DNA from: Pseudomonas sp. MMS21 TM103
Lineage (GTDB): Bacteria > Pseudomonadota > Gammaproteobacteria > Pseudomonadales > Pseudomonadaceae
Direction of reading: 5' to 3'
Length of the DNA: 64,000 bases
Assembly (NCBI RefSeq): GCF_022132145.1
Contig: NZ_JAJISP010000001.1
Span: 868,001-932,000, forward strand
Numbering within the stretch: position 1 is the stretch's first letter; each line of letters opens with the position of its first letter. A program made the position numbers and the translations under genes. The notes below the pieces were generated by a model. That model searched no databases. It saw only the letters and a list, made by a program, of their open reading frames with translations, and had not been told where the DNA came from. Positions 1 through 9,219 of this stretch are shown here, one piece after another.

Positions 1-1097
1 CGCTCGCCATTCGCCCCAATTTCTGCGGAGAAGGTCGGAGCACCCACGAATGGAGCACCTGGGCCGTACTGGATCTTGCCGTCACCGTTCTTGTCCAGCC
101 AGGCGATCAGACCGGACTTCTCCCAGTTTTTCACCCACTGCGGCGCTTCGCTGTATTGCAGCTCAGGAATGCTGGTCAACAGGTTGATCCGGGCAAAAGC
201 CGCGATAGCAGGAGCGGTGGTGTAGAGAATGGCAATGAACAGCAGGGCATAACCGGCAGACTGACGGGCAGCACGCACGGTCGGGGTGGTGAAGAAGCGA
301 ACGATTACGTGCGGCAGACCGGCAGTACCGACCATCAACGCCATGGTGATGAAGAACACGTCGATAGTCGACTTGCTGCCATCGGTGTAGGTGTTGAAGC
401 CCAGATCGGTGCTCAGGCCATTCAGGCGCTCGAGTACCGAGGTGCTGGTGCCGATCACGTCACTGCCGAAGCCCAGCTGCGGGATCGGGTTACCGGTGAT
501 CATCATCGAAATGTAAATCGCCGGCACCATGTAGGCGAAGATCATCACGCAGAATTGCGCCACCTGGGTGTAGGTGATGCCCTTCATGCCGCCGAGCACG
601 GAGTAGAAGAACACGATGCACATGCCGATGATCACGCCGGTGTTGATGTCAACTTCCAGGTAACGGGAGAAGACGATACCGACGCCGCGCATCTGCCCGG
701 CCACGTAGGTGAACGAGATGAAGATCACGCAGACCACCGCGACCAGACGCGCGGTCTGCGAGTAGTACCGCTCGCCGATGAAATCCGGCACGGTGAACTT
801 GCCGAACTTGCGCAGGTAGGGTGCCAGGCACATGGCCAGGAGCACGTAACCGCCAGTCCAGCCCATCAGGTACACGCTACCGTCGAGGCCGACGAAGGAG
901 ATGATCCCCGCCATGGAGATGAACGACGCCGCCGACATCCAGTCAGCGCCGGTGGCCATGCCGTTGAGGATCGGGTGTACGCCCTTGCTGGCGACATAGT
1001 ATTCGCTGGTGGAGCCGGCCCGGGTATAGAGGGCGATGCCGATATACAGCGCAAAAGTCGCGCCGACGAACAGATAGATCAGAGTTTGGGTATCCAT
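1..1097 (-). CDS. Sodium:solute symporter, VC_2705-like subfamily (3' end missing)
   Basis: This is the N-terminal 365 codons of a sodium/solute symporter (SSS family); the C-terminus lies beyond the left edge. The protein starts MDTQTLIYLFVG and shows a run of hydrophobic helices typical of ActP/PutP-like carriers, which use the sodium gradient to import small organic acids or amino acids. It lies 10 bp downstream of a DUF4212 gene, and that pairing is characteristic of the VC_2705-type subfamily. Substrate cannot be read from the sequence; acetate or another carboxylate is a guess. Residues 335-342 (DKNGDGKI) form an EF-hand-like acidic loop just before a stretch that is probably non-membrane. 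Confidence 0.88.
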   Translation of the reverse strand, partial: MDTQTLIYLFVGATFALYIGIALYTRAGSTSEYYVASKGVHPILNGMATGADWMSAASFISMAGIISFVGLDGSVYLMGWTGGYVLLAMCLAPYLRKFGKFTVPDFIGERYYSQTARLVAVVCVIFISFTYVAGQMRGVGIVFSRYLEVDINTGVIIGMCIVFFYSVLGGMKGITYTQVAQFCVMIFAYMVPAIYISMMITGNPIPQLGFGSDVIGTSTSVLERLNGLSTDLGFNTYTDGSKSTIDVFFITMALMVGTAGLPHVIVRFFTTPTVRAARQSAGYALLFIAILYTTAPAIAAFARINLLTSIPELQYSEAPQWVKNWEKSGLIAWLDKNGDGKIQYGPGAPFVGAPTFSAEIGANGE

Positions 1098-1107
1098 GTT
1101 CGGCGCC

Positions 1108-1374
1108 TTATTCTTCGTGGACGTCGTGCTTGCGGTCGTACTGATTCATCTTCCACACATAGAAGAAAATCATCGCCACGAACGAATAGATGGAGCCCTG
1201 CTGGGCAAACCAGAAGCCCAGGGGGAACCCGAAGAACTGGATATGGTTGAGCTGATCGACGAACAGAATCCCGGCGCCGAATGACACTGCGAACCAGATG
1301 GTCAGCAGGATCAACATCAGTCGCAGGTTATCTTTCCAGTAGGCCTTGGCGGCCTCTTGCTTGGATACGGACAT
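1108..1374 (-). CDS. DUF4212 small subunit of sodium/solute symporter
   Basis: An 88-residue protein beginning MSVSKQEAAKAYWKDNLRL, with two hydrophobic segments (roughly residues 18-36 and 50-70) and a charged tail ending HDVHEE. Length and layout match the DUF4212 (Na_symport_sm) family, whose members sit directly upstream of an SSS-type carrier and are thought to be its small membrane subunit. The start was set at 1374 because a good ribosome-binding site (CGAGGAGT) lies just upstream; longer forms starting upstream have no support. It is co-transcribed with the symporter. Confidence 0.85.
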   Translation of the reverse strand: MSVSKQEAAKAYWKDNLRLMLILLTIWFAVSFGAGILFVDQLNHIQFFGFPLGFWFAQQGSIYSFVAMIFFYVWKMNQYDRKHDVHEE

Positions 1375-1805
1375 GTGAGGGACTCCTCGTTTTTGTTGTT
1401 TTGACCCTTGCAACTTAGCAGTCCCAGTGGCGGCCGCCAGTGAGACTTTGGTCGAGTGCCCGCATTCACCCCCTTGCATAAGGCATACAAGCCCCCATTG
1501 GCGCGGCTTTCAGACACAGAACCCGAGCCAGCGGATATTGCCGCCCCTACCAAGGTCGAATGCTCGGGCACCGCTCTAGTCCGGGATTCACGGACCAACC
1601 GGCGGTTGTCGCAGTGCTGGTGGCCGCAATCGGCAACCTTCAGCCGGTTTTTCGGTCCACAGCGCCATGCCCTGCGCCTTGGCGGCCGGCCAGGGCCGAG
1701 TCGGCAACCGATCGGCAGTGGTCATGCGTAACTGAGTCATGCAACCGTGGGACGAACGCAGTAGTCTTTCAACGATTGCGTTCAACAGCCTGTCAAGGAG
1801 GCCGC
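1375..1805. other. Intergenic region between symporter operon and GST
   Basis: 431 bp without a convincing gene. It must carry the promoter of the leftward symporter operon and that of the rightward GST gene. An imperfect 17-bp palindrome (TTGCATAAGGCATACAA) lies at 1474-1490 and could be a regulator site. The open frames here have no recognisable protein features. Confidence 0.5.
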
Positions 1806-2435
1806 ATGTCCAGCCCCAGCATGACCCTGTTCTACTCGCCCACCTCGCCCTTCGTACGCAAGGTCATGGTGCTGCTGCACGAAACCGGTCAACTCGACCG
1901 TGTGGCCTTGCACCAGATCCAGGCCACCCCGACCACGACCGACGCCGAACTCAACCGGCTCAATCCGGCGGGCAAGATCCCCGCATTGCGCCTGGCCGAC
2001 GGCAATGTGCTGCACGACAGCCGGGTGATCCTCGACTACCTCGACCAGCAACATGTGGGTGACCCGCTGATCCCGCTGCTGGGGCCTTCGCGCTGGCGGC
2101 GCCTAACCCTGGCCTCCCTGGCCGACGCGATCCTCGACGCGGCCATACTGATCCGCTACGAGACCTTTCTGCGCCCGGCGGACTTGCAGTGGGCGCAATG
2201 GCAGGAAGGCCAGCAGGCGAAGATCGAGCGCGCCCTGCAACAGTTCGAAGATGAGGCCATTGCCGAGCTGGCTTGCCATTTCGATGTCGCCGCGATCGGC
2301 GTCGCCTGCGCCCTTGGCTACCTGGATTTCCGCCAGCCGCAACTGGCCTGGCGCGAACGCTTCCCGCAACTGGCCGGCTGGTATGCCGAGATCAGCCAAC
2401 GACCATCGATGCAGGCCACCCAGCCGCCGGCTTGA
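1806..2435 (+). CDS. Glutathione S-transferase family protein
   Basis: 209 residues. The N-terminal thioredoxin-like half (MTLFYSPTSPFVRKVMVLL, then NPAGKIPAL and DSRVILDYLD) is typical of cytosolic GSTs: the SPF segment is the usual glutathione-activating region, followed by the cis-Pro and the glutathione-contacting DS. The second half is an all-helical GST C-terminal domain. It probably conjugates or reduces small electrophiles with glutathione. The start was taken at 1806 because a strong ribosome-binding site (AAGGAGG) precedes it; the frame is open further upstream without support. It appears to be a single-gene unit. Confidence 0.88.
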   Translation: MSSPSMTLFYSPTSPFVRKVMVLLHETGQLDRVALHQIQATPTTTDAELNRLNPAGKIPALRLADGNVLHDSRVILDYLDQQHVGDPLIPLLGPSRWRRLTLASLADAILDAAILIRYETFLRPADLQWAQWQEGQQAKIERALQQFEDEAIAELACHFDVAAIGVACALGYLDFRQPQLAWRERFPQLAGWYAEISQRPSMQATQPPA

Positions 2436-2715
2436 GCCTGGCTGCAGGCCGGGTGCGAAATTCGGCGTATGCGCCAATATCGATGATTAGCAGAAGGTGA
2501 TCTCGCACGCCAACGGCTGGTGGTAGTGCACTCCATGCCAAGCATGCCTCGACTGACGATCATCCGCGTACCGCGAATGGCGCGGGCCTCAGCCCCGCCC
2601 TTGGCCCGCGGCGCCGGGCCAGCGCATTCCCGCGGCCTGCGCCAGAACCCGGCTGCCGTGATGGCGAGCCTGCACAGCAAAACCTCAGCAACCCACCTCA
2701 AGGAGAACAGCTCCC

Positions 2716-3186
2716 ATGGCTGAATATGTCGCCCAGGTAATCTGGCAGCGCGGCGAGCAGGACTTTCTCGGCAACCGCTATAGCCGCAAACATCTGCTGC
2801 GTTTCGATGGCGGCCTGGAGATAGCCGGCTCATCCTCGCCCCACGTAGTGCCCGTACCGATGTCGGATGAAACGGCGGTTGATCCCGAGGAAGCCTTTGT
2901 CGCCTCGATCGCCAGTTGCCACATGCTCTGGTTTCTTTCCATCGCAAGGCAACGCCGCTTCTGCGTCGATGACTACCAGGACGCCGCCAGCGGGGCGATG
3001 CAGGCGAACGGCGCCGGCAAGTTGTTTATCGCACGGGTCACCCTGCGCCCTGCGGTCACCTTCTCCGGCGAACGCCTGCCGACACGGCAACAGATCGAGC
3101 AGATGCACCATCAGGCTCACGAGGAATGCTTTATCGCCAACTCGGTGAAATCCGAGGTGCGCTGCGAGCCGCGCTTTGCCGGTTAA
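2716..3186 (+). CDS. OsmC family protein
   Basis: 156 residues, preceded by AAGGAGA. The segment VDPEEAFVASIASCHMLWFL carries the first redox cysteine of the OsmC/Ohr fold, and the EECFIANSVKSE segment near the C-terminus the second. OsmC-type proteins are thiol peroxidases that reduce organic hydroperoxides in the cytoplasm, though many paralogues are uncharacterised. The protein is slightly longer than E. coli OsmC and closer to the OsmC-like group found near other detoxification enzymes. Family assignment is firm; substrate is not. Confidence 0.85.
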   Translation: MAEYVAQVIWQRGEQDFLGNRYSRKHLLRFDGGLEIAGSSSPHVVPVPMSDETAVDPEEAFVASIASCHMLWFLSIARQRRFCVDDYQDAASGAMQANGAGKLFIARVTLRPAVTFSGERLPTRQQIEQMHHQAHEECFIANSVKSEVRCEPRFAG

Positions 3187-3403
3187 CGGCCTAGGGGGTT
3201 GAACTATTCAACTGGTCGCAACCCGGCACGGCAGCATGAAAAAGCCCGCACCAGCCCCGCTAACTCCTGCTAGCGTTGTTTACCCATGACCGCCATGTGC
3301 GGGTCAGTCGGCGCGCTGCTGTACCTGGTGGTAAAAGCCCGGCGCCAGGACACCCCAGCGGCCCAGCCAGCAGCCTCGGTCTGCACCGGAGACACTCGCC
3401 GCC

Positions 3404-3940
3404 ATGAGCACCCACAGCCTTCTCGCTTCGCTGTTCCAGTACAACGCCTGGGCCAACCATGAGCTGTTCGCCGAATTGCACGCGGCGCTGCGCATCCTCA
3501 ACCACATCCATGTGGTCGAGCGGATATTTGTCGCCAACCTGCAAGGCCAGGCGCACGACTACAGCGCCACCAATACCCCCGAGACGCCAACCCTGGAGGC
3601 GCTCCACAAGGCGATGCAGGCCACCGATGCCTGGTATCTGGAGCATGTGGCGGGCTTGCGCGCCGAACAGTTGCACGAACGCCTGAGCTTCAGCTTTGTC
3701 GACGGCGATGCCGGCTGCATGAGCCGCGAGGAGATGCTGGCGCATATCATCAGCCACGGCGGCTACCACCGCGGCGCGGTGGGGCGAATCATGGCGCAGC
3801 TGGCGCTTGCCCCGCCGCGGGATATCTACACCCGCTTTCTCCATCAGGCCGAGCCCGAGCGCCGCCAGGTGAGCCCAGGCGGCACCCCTGAAGCCGCCTC
3901 AGCCAACTTCAGCGCCACCCCGACCAACCCTGGTGAATGA
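3404..3940 (+). CDS. DinB family protein
   Basis: 178 residues beginning MSTHSLLASLFQYNAWANHEL. The QYNAWAN start, a central NHIHVVERIF and a later HGGYHRG supply the three histidines that bind a divalent metal in DinB-like four-helix bundles. Many family members are thiol-dependent S-transferases using bacillithiol, mycothiol or glutathione; others have no known role. About 25 residues at the C-terminus look disordered and extend beyond the usual family length. The 3' end reaches up to the start region of the nitrilase-like gene, so the two are probably co-transcribed. Confidence 0.82.
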   Translation: MSTHSLLASLFQYNAWANHELFAELHAALRILNHIHVVERIFVANLQGQAHDYSATNTPETPTLEALHKAMQATDAWYLEHVAGLRAEQLHERLSFSFVDGDAGCMSREEMLAHIISHGGYHRGAVGRIMAQLALAPPRDIYTRFLHQAEPERRQVSPGGTPEAASANFSATPTNPGE

Positions 3941-3941
3941 C

Positions 3942-4697
3942 ATGCCATCCATGCGAATTGCTGCGGCGCAGTGCTTGTCCGTCCCCGCCGACCTCGCCGC
4001 CAATGTCGACATCCATTGCAGCTTTATCGCGGCGGCCAGCGCCGCCAACGTCGATCTTCTGGTATTCCCCGAGCTGTCGCTCAGCGGCTATGAGCTGCCA
4101 CTGCTGGGCAGTTGCACGGTTCAGCCTGAAGATGCAGTGCTAGCTCCCATTCGCCAACTGGCTCGTGCAAGAGCGATGACCGTGGTGATTGGCGCTGCGC
4201 TGCCAAGCACCTCAGCGCGCCCCTATATCGGCGCCATCACGTTCTTCCCGGATGGCCGTAGCAGTCGCTATTGCAAACAGTACCTGGATCCCAGCGAAGC
4301 GCCCTTCGCGACTCCGGGCGAGCGCGGCGCCAAGCGCCATGATCTGGCCGAGGAGTCGTTCACCCTGGCAATCTGTGCCGACACCACCCACGAGCAGCAT
4401 GCGCAACGCGCCGCCGCCACGGGTGCATCGCTGTATCTGGCCGGTGTGCTGGTGTCGCCGAAAGGCTACCCGCTGGATTCCGCCAACCTCAGTCGCTATG
4501 CCGCCAGTTACGCCATGACCACGCTTATGGCCAATCACGGCGGCCCGTCCGGGCCCTATCTGTCGGCCGGCAGAAGCGCGATCTGGGCACCCGGCGGCAA
4601 GCTGGTGGTCGAGGCGCCAGGCCCAGGCAGTTATCTGCTGATCGCGACAAAAGAGTCTGCCCGATGGACCGGCGAGCTACGTGCGGGCGCAGCCTGA
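3942..4697 (+). CDS. Carbon-nitrogen hydrolase (nitrilase superfamily)
   Basis: 251 residues. The nitrilase catalytic triad is visible: Glu44 in FPELSLSGY, Lys112 in YCKQYL and Cys145 in AICAD. Such enzymes hydrolyse amides or nitriles in the cytoplasm; family members include omega-amidases and N-carbamoylputrescine amidases, and the substrate here is unknown. The start is ambiguous: GTG at 3933, ATG at 3942 or ATG at 3951 are all in frame, and none has a strong ribosome-binding site. I chose 3942, which begins 2 bp after the DinB-like gene's stop codon; that closeness suggests translational coupling. Confidence 0.82.
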   Translation: MPSMRIAAAQCLSVPADLAANVDIHCSFIAAASAANVDLLVFPELSLSGYELPLLGSCTVQPEDAVLAPIRQLARARAMTVVIGAALPSTSARPYIGAITFFPDGRSSRYCKQYLDPSEAPFATPGERGAKRHDLAEESFTLAICADTTHEQHAQRAAATGASLYLAGVLVSPKGYPLDSANLSRYAASYAMTTLMANHGGPSGPYLSAGRSAIWAPGGKLVVEAPGPGSYLLIATKESARWTGELRAGAA

Positions 4698-4781
4698 CAG
4701 GTCGTTACCAATCCACGGCGGCGGCCAATAAATACAACGGCTATACCGGTAATCGACCAGCCAACCACTCATGGAGTCCTC

Positions 4782-5378
4782 ATGACTCACCCGATACGCT
4801 GTAGTTGCGGCAAGTTCAAAGGCGCCCTCACCCGGACCCACCAAGAGAATCGCGGCATCTGTTATTGCACGGACTGCCAGGCCTTTGCCCGCTACTTGCG
4901 CCGTGCGGAGCAGATACTCGATCGCAGCGGCGGCACCGATATCATTCAAACCACGCCGAAGAACATCACCTTTACCGATGGCATCGAGTACCTTGCATGC
5001 ATGCGCCTCACGCCGAACGGCCTGCTGCGCTGGTATGCCAGCTGTTGCAACACCCCCATCGGCAACACTTTGGCCAACCCCCAGCTGTCCTTCGTGGGCC
5101 TGGTGCACAACTGCCTGGCATCAACACCGGTATCGCTGGACGAGGCCTTCGGGCCAATCCGCATGCAGGTGAATACCCGGTCCGCCCTGGGCGAACCCAA
5201 GCCCAGAGCCTTCGGCTTGCCGGCCGCCATGTTGCGCATTACCGGCATGCTGCTCAAAGCGCGCCTGGATGGCAGCTACCGACGCACGCCGTTCTTTATC
5301 CCTAATTCGAACACGCCCACCGTCGTGCCCAAGGTGCTCAGTCCACAGGAAAAGGAGGACCTGATGCATGCAGACTGA
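4782..5378 (+). CDS. GFA-like zinc-binding protein (DUF6151 type)
   Basis: 198 residues starting MTHPIRCSCGKFKG. Cysteines in CSCGKF, ICYCTDC and SCCNTP are arranged like the zinc ligands of the GFA (glutathione-dependent formaldehyde-activating) fold. The rest resembles the DUF6151 group of GFA-like proteins more than the enzyme itself. No catalytic role can be claimed. A ribosome-binding site (GGAGTCCTC) precedes the ATG. The acetyltransferase begins 15 bp downstream on the same strand, so the two are probably one transcript. Confidence 0.7.
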   Translation: MTHPIRCSCGKFKGALTRTHQENRGICYCTDCQAFARYLRRAEQILDRSGGTDIIQTTPKNITFTDGIEYLACMRLTPNGLLRWYASCCNTPIGNTLANPQLSFVGLVHNCLASTPVSLDEAFGPIRMQVNTRSALGEPKPRAFGLPAAMLRITGMLLKARLDGSYRRTPFFIPNSNTPTVVPKVLSPQEKEDLMHAD

Positions 5379-5393
5379 CCGGCAACTGCGCCT

Positions 5394-5834
5394 ATGAAAG
5401 CCACGATCGAAGCCGTTGAGCTCAACCCTCAGGTGCAGCAGTTGCTCGCGGACTGCCAGTTGCCAACCGACGATCTGCAGGACGCCGCGAATCACCTGCA
5501 GCTGTTTGGCTGCCAGGCTGACGTCCGCCTCATCGGGCTGGTGGGCCTGCAGATGCATGGCGCGGATGCACTGTTGCGCTCCCTCGCCGTGGCCGACTCC
5601 GCGCGCGGCCAGGGGCTTGGCGCCGAATTGCTGGCCTATGCCGAACAGCAGGCTGCGGCCCATGGCGTGCAAACCATCTACCTGCTCACTACCACGGCCG
5701 AGGAGTTCTTTACCCAGCGCGGCTACCGCCTGGCCGAACGCTCAGCCGCACCTCCGGCGATTGCCGCGACCCGGCAGTTGCGCGGGCTTTGCCCGGCGAC
5801 AGCGGCGTTTATGTGCAAGCGCTTGAGTGTCTAG
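5394..5834 (+). CDS. ArsN2-like GNAT N-acetyltransferase
   Basis: 146 residues with a GNAT core: LRSLAVADSARGQGLGAELL is the acetyl-CoA-binding motif A, followed by YLLTTTAEEFFTQRGY. The C-terminal LCPATAAFMCKRL is characteristic of proteins annotated as arsenic-resistance N-acetyltransferase ArsN2. ArsN-type enzymes acetylate phosphinothricin-like compounds, including the arsenical antibiotic arsinothricin; that is family knowledge, not shown here. No ars operon is visible nearby, so an arsenic role is unsupported by context. Confidence 0.75.
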   Translation: MKATIEAVELNPQVQQLLADCQLPTDDLQDAANHLQLFGCQADVRLIGLVGLQMHGADALLRSLAVADSARGQGLGAELLAYAEQQAAAHGVQTIYLLTTTAEEFFTQRGYRLAERSAAPPAIAATRQLRGLCPATAAFMCKRLSV

Positions 5835-6194
5835 GGAGGAATAGGACGAAATCTGGTCCTCCGGCCTGCCGGTTCCGTGGATCAATACAAGCCAGGAGCC
5901 TGGCAATGGCTACCCGTACCTGAATAGCACCATGTTTCCCCAGAGGCGCTTCTGGTTTAGCGGACAGAATGGTTTCTATGGGCGTTTCGGGCAGAGCGAA
6001 GCCTGGCCGGCGATGCTGGGCCACGCGCCCCGTGCCCGCGACTCGCGGACAGCAGGGTCTGGTATGCCTCGCGGTTCGACAGCCCTGACCCGCAGCATTC
6101 CCCTGCACGCCAGGCATTGCCGATTAGTCCCAGCGTTAGTCGCTAGCCTCGGACTCACGCTGCAAGCATTGGAGCTATTCGAGAGTTCAGAACA
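5835..6194. other. Intergenic region, no gene seen
   Basis: 360 bp between ArsN2-like (rightward) and DUF3096 (leftward). A weak stem (AGGAC/GTCCT) just after the acetyltransferase could end its transcript. No gene or clear repeat was recognised. Confidence 0.45.
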
Positions 6195-6347
6195 CTAAAA
6201 GCTCAGGTTGAAATTGCCGGAGCCGAAAATCCCCACCAAACCAATGACGATCAAGTAGATGGCTACGATGTAATTCAACAACCGCGGCACTACCAGGATC
6301 AGGATGCCGGCGATCAGGGAAATCAAAGGGGTCAGTGCAAGAGTCAT
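6195..6347 (-). CDS. DUF3096 family small membrane protein
   Basis: A 50-residue protein, MTLALTPLISLIAGIL..., made almost wholly of two hydrophobic stretches and ending GSGNFNLSF. Length and the PRLLNYIVAIYLIVIGLVG segment match DUF3096 proteins, which are small inner-membrane proteins of unknown role. The ATG at 6347 has a good ribosome-binding site (AGGAAG) 5 bp upstream. It is a single-gene unit on the minus strand. Function unknown. Confidence 0.8.
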   Translation of the reverse strand: MTLALTPLISLIAGILILVVPRLLNYIVAIYLIVIGLVGIFGSGNFNLSF

Positions 6348-6460
6348 GGTGTCTTCCTGGCGAATGAGTGTGCGGATACTTCAGTACGCGGGCAGTATGC
6401 GCGTGAAACCCCCGAGGCAATAGCAACCATTGACTGATGATTGCCCGCCCTGGCTAACCT

Positions 6461-8491
6461 TCAATCCAACTGGAAGCGCCCGGTGTTCTGCGCCAGCACC
6501 TGGCTGCCGCGGCGCAATTGCTCGGCCGCCTCGCTCACCGCCTGCGCGCCGTCGAGCATGGCGCTGGCGCCCTGATCGACCTGCTGGATATTGCCGCTGA
6601 CCTCGTCCGCGGTGGCCGCCTGCTGTTCGGCGGCGGTGGCGATCTGCGCCAGGCGGTCGCTGACCCGCTGCACCGACTCGACGATTCCGGCCAGATCCTC
6701 GCCCATGGCCAGCACGCTGCCGACATCACCCTCGGCCTGCTGCACGGCCGCCTCCATCAGGCTGACCGACTGGCCGACCACCCGGTGCAGATCGGCAACG
6801 GTCTGGGCGATTTCCGCGGTGGAGTTCTGCGTGCGTTGCGACAGCGAACGCACCTCGTCGGCGACCACGGCAAAGCCACGGCCCTGCTCGCCGGCACGCG
6901 CCGCCTCGATGGCCGCATTGAGCGCCAGCAGATTGGTCTGTTCGGCGATACCCTTGATCACATCGACCACCCGGGTAATCTGCTCGGTCTGCACGCGCAG
7001 CTGCTGCAGGGTCGCAGCACTGTCGCCCAGGCGGCTGCTGAGCTGACGCATGCTGGCGCTGGTCCGCACGCTGCGCTGGTTGCTCTGGTTGGCAATTTCA
7101 CGGGTTTGCCCGGCTTCCACCGCGGCCTCCTCGCAGCTTTGCGCAACGCTTTGCGCGGTGGCCGCCATCTGCGTGGCGGCGGTGGCGATCTGGCTCATCT
7201 GCCCCTGCTGCTGTTCCACTGAGGTCAGCGCGCTCTGCGCCTGGCTGCTGAGCAACTGCACGGTGCCGCCGAGGCTCTGGCTTTCCTGATCGACGCCCTG
7301 CAGCGAGCCACGCAACTGGGCGACTGCGGCATTCAGCGCGCTGGCGATACTCGCCAGGTCGTCTTCGCCATGCACCTGCATGTGCACGCGCAAGTCACCG
7401 TCACGCAGGCCCTGCGCGGCATCGATGATGCCGGCGGTGCTGCGACGAATCGAGGCATTCAGGCAAAACAGCACGTAGAGCGCCAACAGGGTCAGCACAC
7501 CGAAGACGGCGATCACCTGCCACATTTCGCGCTGCGCCTGCTGCCGGTAGTCACCCAGACTCTGGGTGAACTGCTGGTACAACACCTGCTGCAGGCCGCT
7601 CAGCTGGACCTGCAAAGCGTCTACCCGCTCGATGAACTGTTGCGGACTCAAGGCCATGGGGTTGGCCTCGAACATGTCGCGGTCGATCTCGAGGAGAAAG
7701 GTGTCGAAACCTTGCTCGGCCGCGACGAATGACGCCTGCAAATCGGCCATCGGCTGCGATGCCTGCTGTCCGAGAGTCGCACGTGCCTTGATCAACTGGC
7801 CGCGCGACTCCTCCAGAGTTCGGCGCAAATCGCGGATCTTGACCCGGCTTTGCAGGGTGAAGTGCTCCGAGAACACCGCCCCATAACCCTGGCTGGCGAA
7901 GCTGCCGAGGCTTTCCTGCAAGCGGGGCAAGGTGAAGGTCAGCTGCTCCATCATCAGGTAGGTGTCGAGATGCGGATCGAGGATCAAACCGCTGTCGGTG
8001 GCCACCTGCTCGCGCAGCGCCATCAGTTGCAACAGGGTCTTTTGGTAACGGTCCAGGGCATCCGGTAGCGCCATCTTGCCCAGTACCGCCACACTCAGTT
8101 CGGCGCGCAGCTCTTGCAGGGCAGCCAGTTGCTCACGTGTCTGCACGCTCGACGGGGTACTCGCGAGCTGGGTAGCGGCCTGTTCCAATGCCTGATCGAG
8201 GCCGCTTGCGCGTTGTTGCAGCAGCGCCTTGGCCGGTTCGTCGGTGCCCTTCCAGCGCGCCAGCAGGGTACGCTGGGCGATGATCTCACGCTGCACCTCG
8301 CCCAGCGCCTGCACCCCGCGCACGCCTTCCAGCTCATGGTCGATCAGCATCAGGCGGGCCAGATGGTCGCTAGTGATCACCCACAGCGCATAGCCCAGCG
8401 GCAGGGCGAATAATACAAACAGCAGCTGAAATTTACGCGCGAAGCTGAAACGCTCCAATACGCGTATACCCGGCTTGAGTACTCCAGTCAT
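6461..8491 (-). CDS. Methyl-accepting chemotaxis protein
   Basis: 676 residues. Transmembrane helix 1 is at about 21-41, a long helical periplasmic sensor domain at 42-320, helix 2 at about 323-346, then HAMP and a cytoplasmic signalling domain. The hairpin tip is conserved ([20 protein letters not shown], then [18 protein letters not shown]). It should relay a periplasmic signal to CheA/CheW. The C-terminus ends NTGRFQLD and lacks a CheR-docking pentapeptide. The ligand is unknown. GAGGTG precedes the ATG. No other chemotaxis gene lies nearby. Confidence 0.95.
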   Translation of the reverse strand: MTGVLKPGIRVLERFSFARKFQLLFVLFALPLGYALWVITSDHLARLMLIDHELEGVRGVQALGEVQREIIAQRTLLARWKGTDEPAKALLQQRASGLDQALEQAATQLASTPSSVQTREQLAALQELRAELSVAVLGKMALPDALDRYQKTLLQLMALREQVATDSGLILDPHLDTYLMMEQLTFTLPRLQESLGSFASQGYGAVFSEHFTLQSRVKIRDLRRTLEESRGQLIKARATLGQQASQPMADLQASFVAAEQGFDTFLLEIDRDMFEANPMALSPQQFIERVDALQVQLSGLQQVLYQQFTQSLGDYRQQAQREMWQVIAVFGVLTLLALYVLFCLNASIRRSTAGIIDAAQGLRDGDLRVHMQVHGEDDLASIASALNAAVAQLRGSLQGVDQESQSLGGTVQLLSSQAQSALTSVEQQQGQMSQIATAATQMAATAQSVAQSCEEAAVEAGQTREIANQSNQRSVRTSASMRQLSSRLGDSAATLQQLRVQTEQITRVVDVIKGIAEQTNLLALNAAIEAARAGEQGRGFAVVADEVRSLSQRTQNSTAEIAQTVADLHRVVGQSVSLMEAAVQQAEGDVGSVLAMGEDLAGIVESVQRVSDRLAQIATAAEQQAATADEVSGNIQQVDQGASAMLDGAQAVSEAAEQLRRGSQVLAQNTGRFQLD

Positions 8492-8630
8492 AACGACACC
8501 TCAACGAGCCCATCCACACCTGGCAACAAGTGTGGCAAAGAACATCATCTAGCAAGAATTACGCCGGGCTACTCGAGTCAAGCCAGGCAAGCAGCACGGA
8601 CGGCGGCTTGCAGCATAGGCCAATTGCGTT

Positions 8631-9131
8631 TCAGCACTGCGGCTGATTGGCGGTATAGCGCTGCGCCGGATTGATCGCCACGCCGAAATCACGCAAGGCG
8701 CTGGTGCCGATCAACAGCGGATAATCGAAGTGGCTGCGGTCGGTGAGGTTGACCTCAACGGTGCGCAACTGGTTACCCAGACAGAGCTGCATATCGACCA
8801 CCGGACGCTTGGCCACCGCCGGGCGGCTGGCCCCGCCCCGCTCTTCGGCGCGGCTCTTGATCTTGCTGACCCGGGCCAGGGGCTGCTCGAACTGGGTGTC
8901 GTCGGCACTCGCAGTGGCCAGGCGGAAACGCACCCAATCCTGGCCGTCACGGCGGAACTGCTCGATGTCCCTGGCCGACAGCGAGGCGGTCACCGCGCCG
9001 GTGTCCATCTTGGCTTTCAGGGTTTGCCCGACTTGTGGCAACTCGATGTATTCGTAGCGCCCGTAGAGCGCCGGTTGATTGGCCATCGCCGGCAACGCGA
9101 CCAAGGCCAAGAGTGCAGCAACAATCTTCAT
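8631..9131 (-). CDS. Exported retropepsin-like protein (zinc protease-like PF05618)
   Basis: 166 residues with an apparent signal peptide (MKIVAALLALVALPAMA, cleavage before NQP). The mature part contains KMDTGAVTASL, the Asp-Thr-Gly motif of retropepsin-like aspartic proteases, and PLLIGTSALRDFG, matching the family often annotated as 'ATP-dependent zinc protease'. That name is misleading since no ATPase or zinc site is evident. It is a paralogue of the cytoplasmic protein at 32823, which sits beside rimK; this copy is probably periplasmic. The substrate is unknown. Confidence 0.82.
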   Translation of the reverse strand: MKIVAALLALVALPAMANQPALYGRYEYIELPQVGQTLKAKMDTGAVTASLSARDIEQFRRDGQDWVRFRLATASADDTQFEQPLARVSKIKSRAEERGGASRPAVAKRPVVDMQLCLGNQLRTVEVNLTDRSHFDYPLLIGTSALRDFGVAINPAQRYTANQPQC

Positions 9132-9219
9132 AACCAGTCAGGACTCCGTTAAAACGTCAGGAACTCCGACCGGCTCAGCGGCAGTTGGTTCGACCGGATG
9201 TCGGCCTGCGGGGCGCCAG

